64,000 nt of DNA from Tardiphaga sp. (GTDB lineage: Bacteria; Pseudomonadota; Alphaproteobacteria; Rhizobiales; Xanthobacteraceae). A model generated the notes under the pieces. That model was not told where the DNA came from. It did no database searches and was given only the letters and a program-made list of their open reading frames with translations. This document shows positions 15,843 to 23,207 of the stretch, in pieces. Positions within the stretch are counted from its first letter, which is position 1. Each line of letters starts with the position of its first letter. The stretch spans positions 1-64,000 of the forward strand of contig JASBVG010000089.1 in the NCBI GenBank assembly GCA_030147505.1, read 5' to 3'. The translations under genes and the position numbers were made by a program.

Positions 15843-16593
15843 GAAGGCATGGCGGCATCCGATACACGGCGCGATGGTCGTTATGCCGGATGGATACACA
15901 ATGACCGCGAACCAGGCGGCTCTCAAAGGCATCAAGCCGGTACCGTGGCCTAATGACCTGGCCAGAACCGCCACGCCGCACCCGCACGATTCGAAACTGG
16001 TGGTTTTGGCTCGGGGGGCGACCGCAGAGCGAGACCGGGCAATCGCCGCCGGCTTCACTATCCAAGAAAGCCCGCTTCCAGCCATCGAGACAAGATCGGC
16101 CTTCAGCGTCTGGCGTTCGGCAATCATGCTTTTGCCGGATGCGCGTGAACGGCCATCGGCGACGGCCGAGCTGCTTTCAACTCAAACACCCAGATCCCTG
16201 ACCGTTCTGGCGGCGCGTGCCTTTCTGCGTGGCTTGCCAACTGAACACAGCGAAGAAGAGACAACATTGACCAACGAAAATGACCCGCGCGCCGCACGCC
16301 GCGCCGAACTCGCCGCCTCAATGGACGGATTCAACCGTTCGATGGGCTACGCGCCGCGGCGCTCGGCTGCCGCACCCACGCGGCCACGTCTAGACGCCAA
16401 CGCGGTCGATCAGACGCGACTCCGCCGGATGGCAGAAATCCGGCTCAACGCCTTGCAGATGAACGGCAGCAACCCGCAGGAAGCGAAGCAGCTCAAGAAC
16501 GTGCTTGACGCACACGCCGCAACCGGCACGCCGCTCGTTCGCATCATGAGCCAGCAAGGCATCGATATCACCAAGTTCGTTCCGAACGCCTAA
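15829..16593 (+). CDS. Unknown head-region protein with scaffold-like module
   Basis: 254 residues from the ATG at 15829 (GAGG seven bases before). Residues 1-80 are not recognised (HPIHGAMVVMPDGYTM ... LVVLARGATAERDRA). Residues about 90-138 resemble the scaffold region after phage proteases (RPSATAELLST, LAARAFLRGLPTE). Residues 152-177 (DPRAARRAELAASMDGFNRS, then MGYAPR) match the tail of the 116-residue protein encoded at 13558-13908. The last 70 residues are helical (RLRRMAEIRLNALQ; SQQGIDITKFVP). It stands where a major capsid gene would be expected, but has no HK97-like features that I can see. A TTG at 16266 could start a shorter internal product. Confidence 0.5.
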   Translation: MGDTEKAWRHPIHGAMVVMPDGYTMTANQAALKGIKPVPWPNDLARTATPHPHDSKLVVLARGATAERDRAIAAGFTIQESPLPAIETRSAFSVWRSAIMLLPDARERPSATAELLSTQTPRSLTVLAARAFLRGLPTEHSEEETTLTNENDPRAARRAELAASMDGFNRSMGYAPRRSAAAPTRPRLDANAVDQTRLRRMAEIRLNALQMNGSNPQEAKQLKNVLDAHAATGTPLVRIMSQQGIDITKFVPNA

Positions 16594-16609
16594 GACGGGG
16601 ACACCAGAC

Positions 16610-16963
16610 ATGACCGAGCACACCGAGACTTTCAAGCTTTCCCGCCCGCTGAAGACCCATTCGGGCGAAATCACCGCGCTCACCTTGCGCGAACCTACCG
16701 CCGGCGCCTTTATCGACTACGGCGAGCCTTTCAGCCTGAAGACTCGCTTCAACGCGGATGGCGAGCCGGACGGCGTGTCTTTCGTGTTCGACAACAACAA
16801 GGCTTTGGCCCGCTGGCTCGTCGATATGATCGCCGAGTCCGTGGACGACTTGATTTTGAAAGGCATGACTGCGAGCGACTTTCAGCTGCTTCGCCTTCGC
16901 GCTGCCAATGTCATCATGGCAGGGATGCCCGAGCAAAATTTTTCAAATCCGTCCGCAGATTGA
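16610..16963 (+). CDS. Tail assembly chaperone (gpE/gp41/gpG type), short product
   Basis: A 117-residue protein of the Mu gp41 / P2 gpE type: an N-terminal beta region (FKLSRPLKTHSGEITALTLRE, PTAGAFIDYG) and a C-terminal helix (MTASDFQLLRLRAANVIMAG). These chaperones coat the tape measure while the tail tube polymerises. A GGGGAC sequence lies before the ATG. The end carries a slippery heptamer, so a fraction of ribosomes should make the longer product listed separately. The tail tube gene that normally precedes it is absent. Confidence 0.75.
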   Translation: MTEHTETFKLSRPLKTHSGEITALTLREPTAGAFIDYGEPFSLKTRFNADGEPDGVSFVFDNNKALARWLVDMIAESVDDLILKGMTASDFQLLRLRAANVIMAGMPEQNFSNPSAD

Positions 16964-17094
16964 TCGCCTGGTCGGTCAAGGTCAACGGGCTCAGTCTCAG
17001 CGAGATTGAGTCCTGGCGGCTCGGACGGTTCTTCAAACGGATTGACATACTCATCGATTACGCGAAAGCGGTCGAGAAGGTGGGTACGAAATAA
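16610..17094 (+). CDS. Tail assembly chaperone, -1 frameshift fusion product (gpGT-like)
   Basis: The short chaperone frame up to 16942 is joined by a -1 shift to an open frame from 16942 to the TAA at 17092-17094. This adds 50 residues (KSVRRLIAWSVKVNGLSLSE, then RLGRFFKRIDILIDY) and gives about 161 in total. The extension has no start codon of its own and ends directly before the tape measure ATG (TAAATG). Tailed phages commonly make such fusions here; the T-like part binds the tape measure. Coordinates give the outer limits; one base is read twice. Confidence 0.75.
16936..16942 (+). promoter_or_regulatory. Slippery heptamer A AAT TTT for -1 frameshifting
   Basis: In the zero frame the codons are cAA AAT TTT, so both P- and A-site tRNAs can re-pair after slipping one base back (pattern X XXY YYZ). 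The zero frame ends seven codons later. A hairpin CTCAGTCTC/GAGATTGAG (16990-17010, one G-U) lies downstream, farther than usual for a stimulator. Confidence 0.7.
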
Positions 17095-19365
17095 ATGGCA
17101 AACCCGAGCGTCACGGCGACTGTCGCTGTAGACGATAAGGCGTCCCCCAAGCTCAGAGAGCTTATGGAGTTGACGCAGCGGATGTCTCGACTAGGCAAAG
17201 AGATGTTCAAAGAGAGCGGCGGCGACAGGTACGCCAGTGGTTTACGGCAAGCAACGGTCGCCGCGCAACAGCACATCACGGTGCTCGAAAAGCTCCACAA
17301 GATACAGAGCGCGGTGGCGGCCACTGTGGCAGGCTATGCCGGCGCCAAAGCATTCGGCATTGCGAAGCACGCATTCTCTGATTATGTGCCGTACGAGCGG
17401 GATGTCCGCTATCAGAGGGCTATCCAGGGCTTCAACGACAAAGAAATGGCAGCGCTGGAACGCCAGCGCGTCAACGCAGCGACGGTGTACGGCGTCAAGC
17501 CGGAAGAGACATTGCACGCGCAGCAAGCTTTCGTGACCCGTGGCTTTAATGCGGCGGTCACAGAGGCTGCTACGCAGCAAGCGCTCATACTATCGCGGGC
17601 ACTCGCCATCAATGGCGAGACGGCATCGAAGATCGTCGAAGGCATTACGTTTGGCTCGGGGCAGCATCCCCACACGGCGGCCGAAGCGACGCGCCTCATG
17701 GGCCGCAATATCGATATGGCGGCGTTGGCTGCAAAAGCCGGCGCCATGTCGCCAGAGGATATTTCGCAGTTCGCAAAGTTCGGTATGGGCATGACGACCG
17801 CGGCGGGCATTAGCGCGCAACAGTCGTACGCTACTGCGATGACCCTGAAGCGTGCGAATGTGGGCGGTGACGAGTCGGGCGTGTTTATGCGCCAGATGGC
17901 GGCACGCCTGCTAGCACCGACCAAAGGCGCCTTCGATGCCTTCGCGCGAATGGGTATCGACTATGACCAGTATGCGCCGCAGGGTAGTCTAAGCGTTGAC
18001 GCAACAGAGGCAGCGTATAAGCGTCGCTACGGTAAGGACTTCGGTGCTGCCGGTCGTGCAAGCCTTGAAGAGGCGTTTGGCGATGAGAAGCGAAACGTGC
18101 TCGGAAACCGTGGCGAGTTCGCGTCAGCAGTGCGCGAAGCAATTGAGGCTAGCGGTGAAAAGCTCTCGAAGATCGACCAGAAGAATGTCGTTAGCACAGC
18201 GCTTCGCCAGTACGACCTTGCCAAAGGCTCGCTGAGAGGCGGCGCGCTCTTCGACGATATCATTTCGAAGGCAAGTCCCCGCGATATCCAAGCCATTATC
18301 GGCGACAAACAGGGCGGCCGTGCCGTCATGCTGCTCAACGCCCTCGATCAATATCGAGAGTACCTCGAAAAGCTGAAGGGCGGAGACGGTTACGCGGAGA
18401 AGATCGCCCAAGAGCGCATGCAAGGTCTGGCGGCGGCAGTCGATAGGCTCTCTGCCAGCATGGACATCGCCTCGAAGCAGATGGTCGCGGCTAACGAGCG
18501 GTGGCTGACACCGATGTCCGATGCGGCCGGTAAGACCGTCGCAGCGTTTACTGGTCTGTCGGATGGGACGAAAGGCGCGTTGAGCGTTGCCAGTGGTCTC
18601 GGCGCGGGTGCAGGCGTTGCGTCCGCCGGGTCGACGGTCCTGTCGCTCATTGCAAGCTTCGGCAACGTGACAGCAAGTGCCAACGTGGCGGCGGCGGCTT
18701 TGGCGAAAGTGGCAGGCACGGGCGCCGTACCAGGCGCGGTACCGCCCACTAACGCCAGCAAGGGAGCGGCGGCCCTGAGCGGTGCAGCGTCGTTGCTCGG
18801 ATGGACGGCTCTAGGCGTCACTGGTATTTCGCTTGTGGCCGAAGGGTTAGACCGTATCCCGTCGGGTGGTCCGCGTTCTAGCCGAGGAATGCGTTCGCGC
18901 ACAGACACAGCGACGCCTAGCTCATCAGGGCGTGGAATTCGCACGCGCTCAGGTCGACCCATGTCCGGCTTTTGGGGCGAGACCCCCGTAAGTACCCCGA
19001 GCGAGGCCGAGCGTCGATCTGATCCATTTGCCGACCGGAGAGAGGCCACTTTTGAGTTCTTGAAAAACTATGCCCGGTCCGAAGATGCCTCTCGGGGCGG
19101 TTGGCAAGACTCCGCGCGGATCATCGGCCCGCCGCCCAATGGTGTAGGCAAATGGGGAGAAGTGACCGGTACGGTTCAAGGCACGGCAGAGTTGCACCAG
19201 AACGTAATACTTGAACTACGGCCCACTGCGTACTTTGAGTCTCTCGTTAAGCGGGCCGAAAGCGTATCGACGCTCAATCTAAACGGCCGGCTAGGTACCA
19301 GCATGCAAGGGCCTGGCGATAACGGCACCAAGCCTAGCGGCGGCGCGCTCACGGGCTCGCAGTAA
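17095..19365 (+). CDS. Tail tape measure protein (TP901-like)
   Basis: A 756-residue protein. The N-terminal 60 residues are a coiled coil (LRELMELTQRMSRLGKEMF). Residues 80-470 look like the TP901-type core, with Ala-rich helices (TAEATRLMGRNIDMAALAAK, SYATAMTLKRANVGG). Hydrophobic stretches near 530-560 and 590-605 suit the membrane-inserting part. The C-terminus is Ser/Arg/Gly-rich and less ordered. Tape measures fix tail length; about 750 residues would give a moderately long tail. The ATG follows the frameshift product's stop directly, so its translation is probably coupled to it. Confidence 0.82.
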   Translation: MANPSVTATVAVDDKASPKLRELMELTQRMSRLGKEMFKESGGDRYASGLRQATVAAQQHITVLEKLHKIQSAVAATVAGYAGAKAFGIAKHAFSDYVPYERDVRYQRAIQGFNDKEMAALERQRVNAATVYGVKPEETLHAQQAFVTRGFNAAVTEAATQQALILSRALAINGETASKIVEGITFGSGQHPHTAAEATRLMGRNIDMAALAAKAGAMSPEDISQFAKFGMGMTTAAGISAQQSYATAMTLKRANVGGDESGVFMRQMAARLLAPTKGAFDAFARMGIDYDQYAPQGSLSVDATEAAYKRRYGKDFGAAGRASLEEAFGDEKRNVLGNRGEFASAVREAIEASGEKLSKIDQKNVVSTALRQYDLAKGSLRGGALFDDIISKASPRDIQAIIGDKQGGRAVMLLNALDQYREYLEKLKGGDGYAEKIAQERMQGLAAAVDRLSASMDIASKQMVAANERWLTPMSDAAGKTVAAFTGLSDGTKGALSVASGLGAGAGVASAGSTVLSLIASFGNVTASANVAAAALAKVAGTGAVPGAVPPTNASKGAAALSGAASLLGWTALGVTGISLVAEGLDRIPSGGPRSSRGMRSRTDTATPSSSGRGIRTRSGRPMSGFWGETPVSTPSEAERRSDPFADRREATFEFLKNYARSEDASRGGWQDSARIIGPPPNGVGKWGEVTGTVQGTAELHQNVILELRPTAYFESLVKRAESVSTLNLNGRLGTSMQGPGDNGTKPSGGALTGSQ

Positions 19366-19374
19366 GGATCAAAG

Positions 19375-19785
19375 ATGTTGTTTCCAGAGACAGGCAATTG
19401 GCGGCAAGGCATGCAGCACGTGTCGGCCGCGATTGACGAAACGTTCGGCGAGGTCGTGACCGTCACACCCATGCGGCCGAGCAAGCCGAACTTTCCCGGC
19501 GAACCGGAGCCGGAGAAAGCGGTGACTGTGGTCGCTGTATTCACGTCGCCCGCACGGGAAATCGTGATGGGGACCGCCGATGGCGTGACCCCCGTCGTCA
19601 TCAGTACGTCTCAGCCGTGCTTCAGCTTTGGAAAGGACGTGTTGCCGTTCCCGTTGCGGCAGGGTTATCGCGTCCGAACATGTCGCTTGGGTGAAGAGTT
19701 CGAAGTGAATGATGTCCGATCTGATGGCGTGGCACGCATCGTGTGCCCCGTCACTCAGCTCGGCAAACAATCGGAGCGACGATGA
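19375..19785 (+). CDS. Head-tail attachment protein, gpFII-like
   Basis: 136 residues. The second half follows the lambda gpFII pattern: a beta domain with VVAVFTSPA, VVISTSQPCFSFGKDVLP, LRQGYRVRTCRLGEEFEVND, VRSDGVARI. gpFII completes the head connector and receives the tail. The N-terminal 20 residues (WRQGMQHVSAAIDETFGEVV) match the helix that precedes it in the family. AAGGATC lies before the ATG. The gene overlaps the next by ATGA. In phages it usually comes before the tail genes, so its place after the tape measure is odd. Confidence 0.5.
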   Translation: MLFPETGNWRQGMQHVSAAIDETFGEVVTVTPMRPSKPNFPGEPEPEKAVTVVAVFTSPAREIVMGTADGVTPVVISTSQPCFSFGKDVLPFPLRQGYRVRTCRLGEEFEVNDVRSDGVARIVCPVTQLGKQSERR

Positions 19786-20084
19786 TGGCGGTCAAGATGC
19801 ACTCGCAGCCTCGCGGCGCCGCTATCGAAGAGGATGTGCCGGATGTGCTGGTGCATGCTCTGGCGCAGCTCCGCAACTGTCGTGACAGCATGGACACGCT
19901 CATCTTGATCGAAGAGCACCTGCCCGAGCGGCTATTGCCTTCGCTTGCGTGGGTGGCGTCGCGCAAGACGTTCATTCCGTCTGTCGCAGTGAAGACGCTC
20001 GTCAAGTACTGTGGCCCTCTGCATCTTGAGCGAGGTTTGGGGCGGAGCAGAGCGCGAGAGCTGCAAGCGCGTGTAGTTTGTTAG
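19782..20084 (+). CDS. Hypothetical element protein
   Basis: A 100-residue protein starting MMAVKMHSQPRG, coupled by ATGA to the gpFII-like gene. It is helical and basic at the end (LERGLGRSRARELQARVVC). No family recognised. It is the last gene of the morphogenesis run; no tail tip, fibre or lysis gene follows. Confidence 0.45.
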   Translation: MMAVKMHSQPRGAAIEEDVPDVLVHALAQLRNCRDSMDTLILIEEHLPERLLPSLAWVASRKTFIPSVAVKTLVKYCGPLHLERGLGRSRARELQARVVC

Positions 20085-20406
20085 TTCTGTGAGGCCTGTA
20101 GTTCTTACAGATGTGACGCTAATCCGCGGGCAGGTGCTTAGTCAATTCTACAATAGGCCGCGTTGCCTTTGCGCACGAACGACCGCACGGTCACGCTCGG
20201 GTCTAGAAGGCCTTTAGGGGTTGTTCGGCGATTGGCTCTCAGTCGCTACGTCTTCCAGTCAGTATAAAGTCCAGAGTCTGCATGCGTATGTCCAAGGTGG
20301 CGACACCCAAAGGCATGCAGGGCACAACCCCTCGTGTTTTCTAGCTCTGGATGTCTGTCGCTAGAAACGGCAGGCGAAACGCACAGTTTCAGACGAGGGG
20401 AAGACC
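20085..20406 (+). promoter_or_regulatory. Structured leader with a hidden Shine-Dalgarno sequence
   Basis: A 320-base gap. Hairpin 1 pairs CTGCATGC (20278-20285) with GCATGCAG (20313-20320) and contains an inner GGTG-GCGA-CACC stem capped by a GNRA tetraloop (20296-20307). Hairpin 2 pairs CCCCTCG (20328-20334) with CGAGGGG (20394-20400) and encloses TTTCTAG/CTAGAAA (20338-20344/20361-20367). The right arm CGAGGGG is the ribosome binding site of the gene at 20407, so that stem would block translation. The part before 20278 shows a relative of the CGTGCG-type repeat at 20171-20189 and nothing else. Confidence 0.55.
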
Positions 20407-20595
20407 ATGAGCAACGTTATCGATTTTCAACCGAAGAGCGTCCAGCCATCCGTACCGGAGAAGGCGGACGAGCGCAGCCACCACCAGTATGTTTTGCAGC
20501 TTGAGCATGAGCTTTTAGAGGCCAGGAACGCGTTGGCAGACATGGCGCTAGATTTGTTCCGGTGCCGCGAACGCTTGGACGAGATGCCGAGTTAA
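20407..20595 (+). CDS. Small element protein controlled by the structured leader
   Basis: 62 residues (MSNVIDFQPKSVQPSVPEKA ... ), hydrophilic, with a C-terminal helix that could form a coiled coil (YVLQLEHELLEARNALADMA). GAGGGG six bases before the ATG is a strong ribosome site but lies in the leader stem. No family recognised; a regulatory or structural accessory role cannot be chosen from sequence. Confidence 0.55.
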   Translation: MSNVIDFQPKSVQPSVPEKADERSHHQYVLQLEHELLEARNALADMALDLFRCRERLDEMPS

Positions 20596-20604
20596 TGAGG
20601 GTAG

Positions 20605-20967
20605 ATGCCCGTAGACGAGCTTCCGAACGATGATCGCTCCCGGTTGTCCCGTATAGGGGCGGCCGGTGAGGATATGCCTATGACGCTCAAAGAGGCGTGC
20701 AGGGTGGTCTTCAAAGATGCGATCACCCCCGCAGCTTTGAAAGCTGAGGCGCATCGTGGAAACCTCGTGATAAGAAAAATCGGCCGCGCCTACTTCGTGA
20801 CGTGGCGAGACATAAAAGAAATGTGGGATAAGCGTAAGCTTTCACCACAATCTGCTGGCGTCGTCGTCCGTGACGTTAACAAACACGCTACCGCTGCGCG
20901 TTCCGCTCTACGCCAAGCATTGCTTTCGAAACGGAAGAAGCGTCCGCGGAAGTATAGTTTAAGGTAG
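20605..20967 (+). CDS. Helix-turn-helix (excisionase-like) DNA-binding protein
   Basis: Up to 120 residues. Residues 26-75 (MTLKEACRVVFKDAITPAAL, KAEAHRGNLVIRKIGRAYFV, TWRDIKEMWDK) have the order of excisionase/MerR-like domains: recognition helix, then a beta wing with IRKIGRAYFVT. The tail is very basic (SKRKKRPRKYSLR). An inner ATG at 20680, with GAGG eight bases before, may be the true start. The gene follows the small leader-controlled gene by nine bases and probably shares its transcript. It could control the element's genes or assist excision. Confidence 0.6.
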   Translation: MPVDELPNDDRSRLSRIGAAGEDMPMTLKEACRVVFKDAITPAALKAEAHRGNLVIRKIGRAYFVTWRDIKEMWDKRKLSPQSAGVVVRDVNKHATAARSALRQALLSKRKKRPRKYSLR

Positions 20968-21810
20968 TTCTCCATACCTAGGCCCACGTATTCCCTCGCG
21001 CACAAGTTCGACGAGGCGTCCTGACTTATAAACATAACCAAGCTCGGTGCGAAAATCGTCGATTCCATCGACCGATGAGGTTGTTTTCCTTAGAGCTGGA
21101 CGGGATGAATACACACCGAGGAAACGCGATGGGTTTGTCGCAGGCTTGATAGCGCCATCTTCTGCGACATACATTGAACGCTCGCGCAATATCACAGGCG
21201 ACCCCGACATTCCACCTCGTGTCGTTGCGTCGATAACGATGCGATCTTCAGAGCCTGCGACTTCCAAATGCGGCTCTGAAGCGATGCTCCCACGCTTCCA
21301 GATTGGCGTTTTCATGAAGTGCGAAAAGCCGAGCGGATACCCGAGTATGAAAACGTTTGACCCAATGTCGATCCGCATGTCGTGTCGAGCTTCGACATTG
21401 ACGCAATGCGCTGCAAAGCCGTCCATCCCATAGCCGAGATTTACTGCCGCGATATCGACCGCGGCGCATTTCTTGTGCTGGTACCAAATTGGAACGCCGT
21501 CATTACCATAGAGGCTCACAAACTGTTCATAGATTTCAACGTCAGAACCTACGGCTACCTTCATTACTTCAAAACGAAGTCTGTTTGGAATTGCTCCTTT
21601 GGAGTCTAGGGAATTGTGCGGTGGCGCTGCGGTTCTCCCTGAGAAAACATGCCAGTTGGAAACTAACCAGATGTGCGGCTTCTCTCGTTCGCTATGGATA
21701 TTCGCGAAAAAGAATCCGGTCGCCTTCGATAGTTCGAGATCATCACGGAATAGGGTTAGGGGTACAACGCAGAACGACAGTGGATCAATATTCTTGATAA
21801 GCGACTGCAT
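20959..21810 (-). CDS. Trypsin-like serine protease (S1 family)
   Basis: A 283-residue protein without a signal peptide, so probably cytoplasmic. The catalytic triad is readable: H53 in SNWHVFSG, D118 in AAVDIAAVN, and S201 in GGMSGSPV, with the expected oxyanion glycine. The rest is beta-rich (IGSNVFILGYPLGF is typical of Trypsin_2). GGGGGAAG precedes the ATG. It is the second gene of a minus-strand pair with the 235-residue protein (25 bases apart). Cytoplasmic trypsin-like proteases on mobile elements are often parts of defence modules; that role here is inferred. Confidence 0.8.
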   Translation of the reverse strand: MQSLIKNIDPLSFCVVPLTLFRDDLELSKATGFFFANIHSEREKPHIWLVSNWHVFSGRTAAPPHNSLDSKGAIPNRLRFEVMKVAVGSDVEIYEQFVSLYGNDGVPIWYQHKKCAAVDIAAVNLGYGMDGFAAHCVNVEARHDMRIDIGSNVFILGYPLGFSHFMKTPIWKRGSIASEPHLEVAGSEDRIVIDATTRGGMSGSPVILRERSMYVAEDGAIKPATNPSRFLGVYSSRPALRKTTSSVDGIDDFRTELGYVYKSGRLVELVREGIRGPRYGELP

Positions 21811-21835
21811 TCACTCTTCCCCCATGGAGGTGCAA

Positions 21836-22543
21836 TTAATATCCCTCAAAATATTGGGGAATGAGCGGACCGGAATTAGCTGCGTCCGCGATGTCTATCT
21901 GCGCAGCTATCGCATAGCTTCGTAGTGCGGGAATAGCTTCGTATGCCATTTGTCGTATAGTTGCTTCAATCGCTCCATCCACGGGTAGCGAGTGTTCGCT
22001 CTCGTCGCTTGGCTTGTACATATAGCCAACGCCTTTCAAATATGCCGCAACATAACTTGCGTTGTTGATGCTAGGATCGAGATGTGCGCCACCATCTTGA
22101 TCCCGGGCAATCTTAACGACTTGCAGGCGTGTTAAAGAATCAAGCGCTCCAGCGCCCGACAAAATTTTCTCGTCCCACCAACTCTGTATCGAAAGAAAGG
22201 GTGCCGAAGTCAGAGACTCGCGTCCGAAGGGGGTGCATTCGATAAAATAACCGTCGGGACCACTACTGCGGACATAGGGTGTAGCTTCAACTGCTATAAG
22301 GCTTGACCCGCCTTGGTGACCTGCAGTCGAAGGCACAAGTCGCGCGCCGTGGGGATCAAGTTGATCCACAATTGAGTGGTGATTTCGAGAGTGCGGCCCT
22401 AACAGAATGAAAAGCGCATTAGCAATGCGTACAGCTTCCGTGCGGTGGCCGGCGTCGTACAGCGCTGCCGAAAACTTCAAGCCAGTGTATTGCACAAGCA
22501 ATGCGCGCTGGAGCCCGAGCTTAGTCCGCTTGATGGCGCTCAA
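21836..22543 (-). CDS. Uncharacterised protein partnered with the protease
   Basis: A 235-residue protein with a TTG start and a weak ribosome site. The first half has an amphipathic helix (LYDAGHRTEAVRIANALFIL) and a His-rich patch (GPHSRNHHSI). The second half has the signature WWDEKIL ... LTRLQVVKIARDQDGGAHLD, which I recall from a scattered family of uncharacterised proteins (DGGAH motif). It stands 25 bases upstream of the protease gene and is probably its cotranscribed partner, as sensor or substrate. That role is inferred. Confidence 0.6.
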   Translation of the reverse strand: MSAIKRTKLGLQRALLVQYTGLKFSAALYDAGHRTEAVRIANALFILLGPHSRNHHSIVDQLDPHGARLVPSTAGHQGGSSLIAVEATPYVRSSGPDGYFIECTPFGRESLTSAPFLSIQSWWDEKILSGAGALDSLTRLQVVKIARDQDGGAHLDPSINNASYVAAYLKGVGYMYKPSDESEHSLPVDGAIEATIRQMAYEAIPALRSYAIAAQIDIADAANSGPLIPQYFEGY

Positions 22544-22622
22544 ATTCGATTTCCCAGGTTCGAGCGCAGCAAAATGGGAGCCGTTACTTGACCGCGCAAA
22601 TGAATGTTCGCATTATGTTCTT

Positions 22623-23174
22623 ATGCAGTCAAGCCGCCGTTTTCCGCCCCCGTGGACGCTCGTTCGGGAGAATTCAGAGTGCTATGTCGTCAATGATGCC
22701 AACGGCGTAACGGTCGCCTGGCTCTATTGCCGCGACGATTCCGCACGTTACAGCTTCGGCGCCAGCAAGCTCACGTCCGATGAGGCGCGCCGTATCGGCA
22801 AGGCCATCTCCCGCATTCCTGAATTTCTTCAGCCCCGCATCGGTTTTCACAAACGCGGTAGCGGCAAACGCTTGCGGGCGGATCGGCCGTATCACGTCGC
22901 CCTAGAAGATCAGTACATTAGGGAGAACTGGCAAAAGATAGATGCAATCTGCAAGCTCAACAGCCTACCGTTCAATTCGACCGGCGAGGTTATCGATGAT
23001 CGCTGGCGTGTGTATGAGTTCGCTGTACAGATGGATGCCATCTTGTTTTGGGATTGCTTTAAGGGAAGATGGTTGCGGGGTGATGAGTTTCATTACCCTG
23101 AGAAACCTGCGGGGCTGCCGGGTTTAAAGCCGTTGAGCGTATGGCCAGTTATCGGTATTCGTGGCGTTCGCTAG
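22623..23174 (+). CDS. Hypothetical protein with Rhizobiales RRFPPPW domain
   Basis: 183 residues from the ATG at 22623, chosen because RRFPPPWTLVRENSECYVVN is the usual beginning of a short protein common in Rhizobiales, continuing VAWLYCRDD and LTSDEARRIGKAISRIPEFL. The common form ends there at about 70 residues. Here about 105 more follow (ENWQKIDAICKLNSLPFNST, WRVYEFAVQMDAILFWDCFK), so this is a longer or fused variant. Function unknown. It diverges from the protease pair. Confidence 0.6.
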   Translation: MQSSRRFPPPWTLVRENSECYVVNDANGVTVAWLYCRDDSARYSFGASKLTSDEARRIGKAISRIPEFLQPRIGFHKRGSGKRLRADRPYHVALEDQYIRENWQKIDAICKLNSLPFNSTGEVIDDRWRVYEFAVQMDAILFWDCFKGRWLRGDEFHYPEKPAGLPGLKPLSVWPVIGIRGVR

Positions 23175-23207
23175 GCGTGTTCATCAAAGAAATTAGGAGA
23201 GGGTTAG

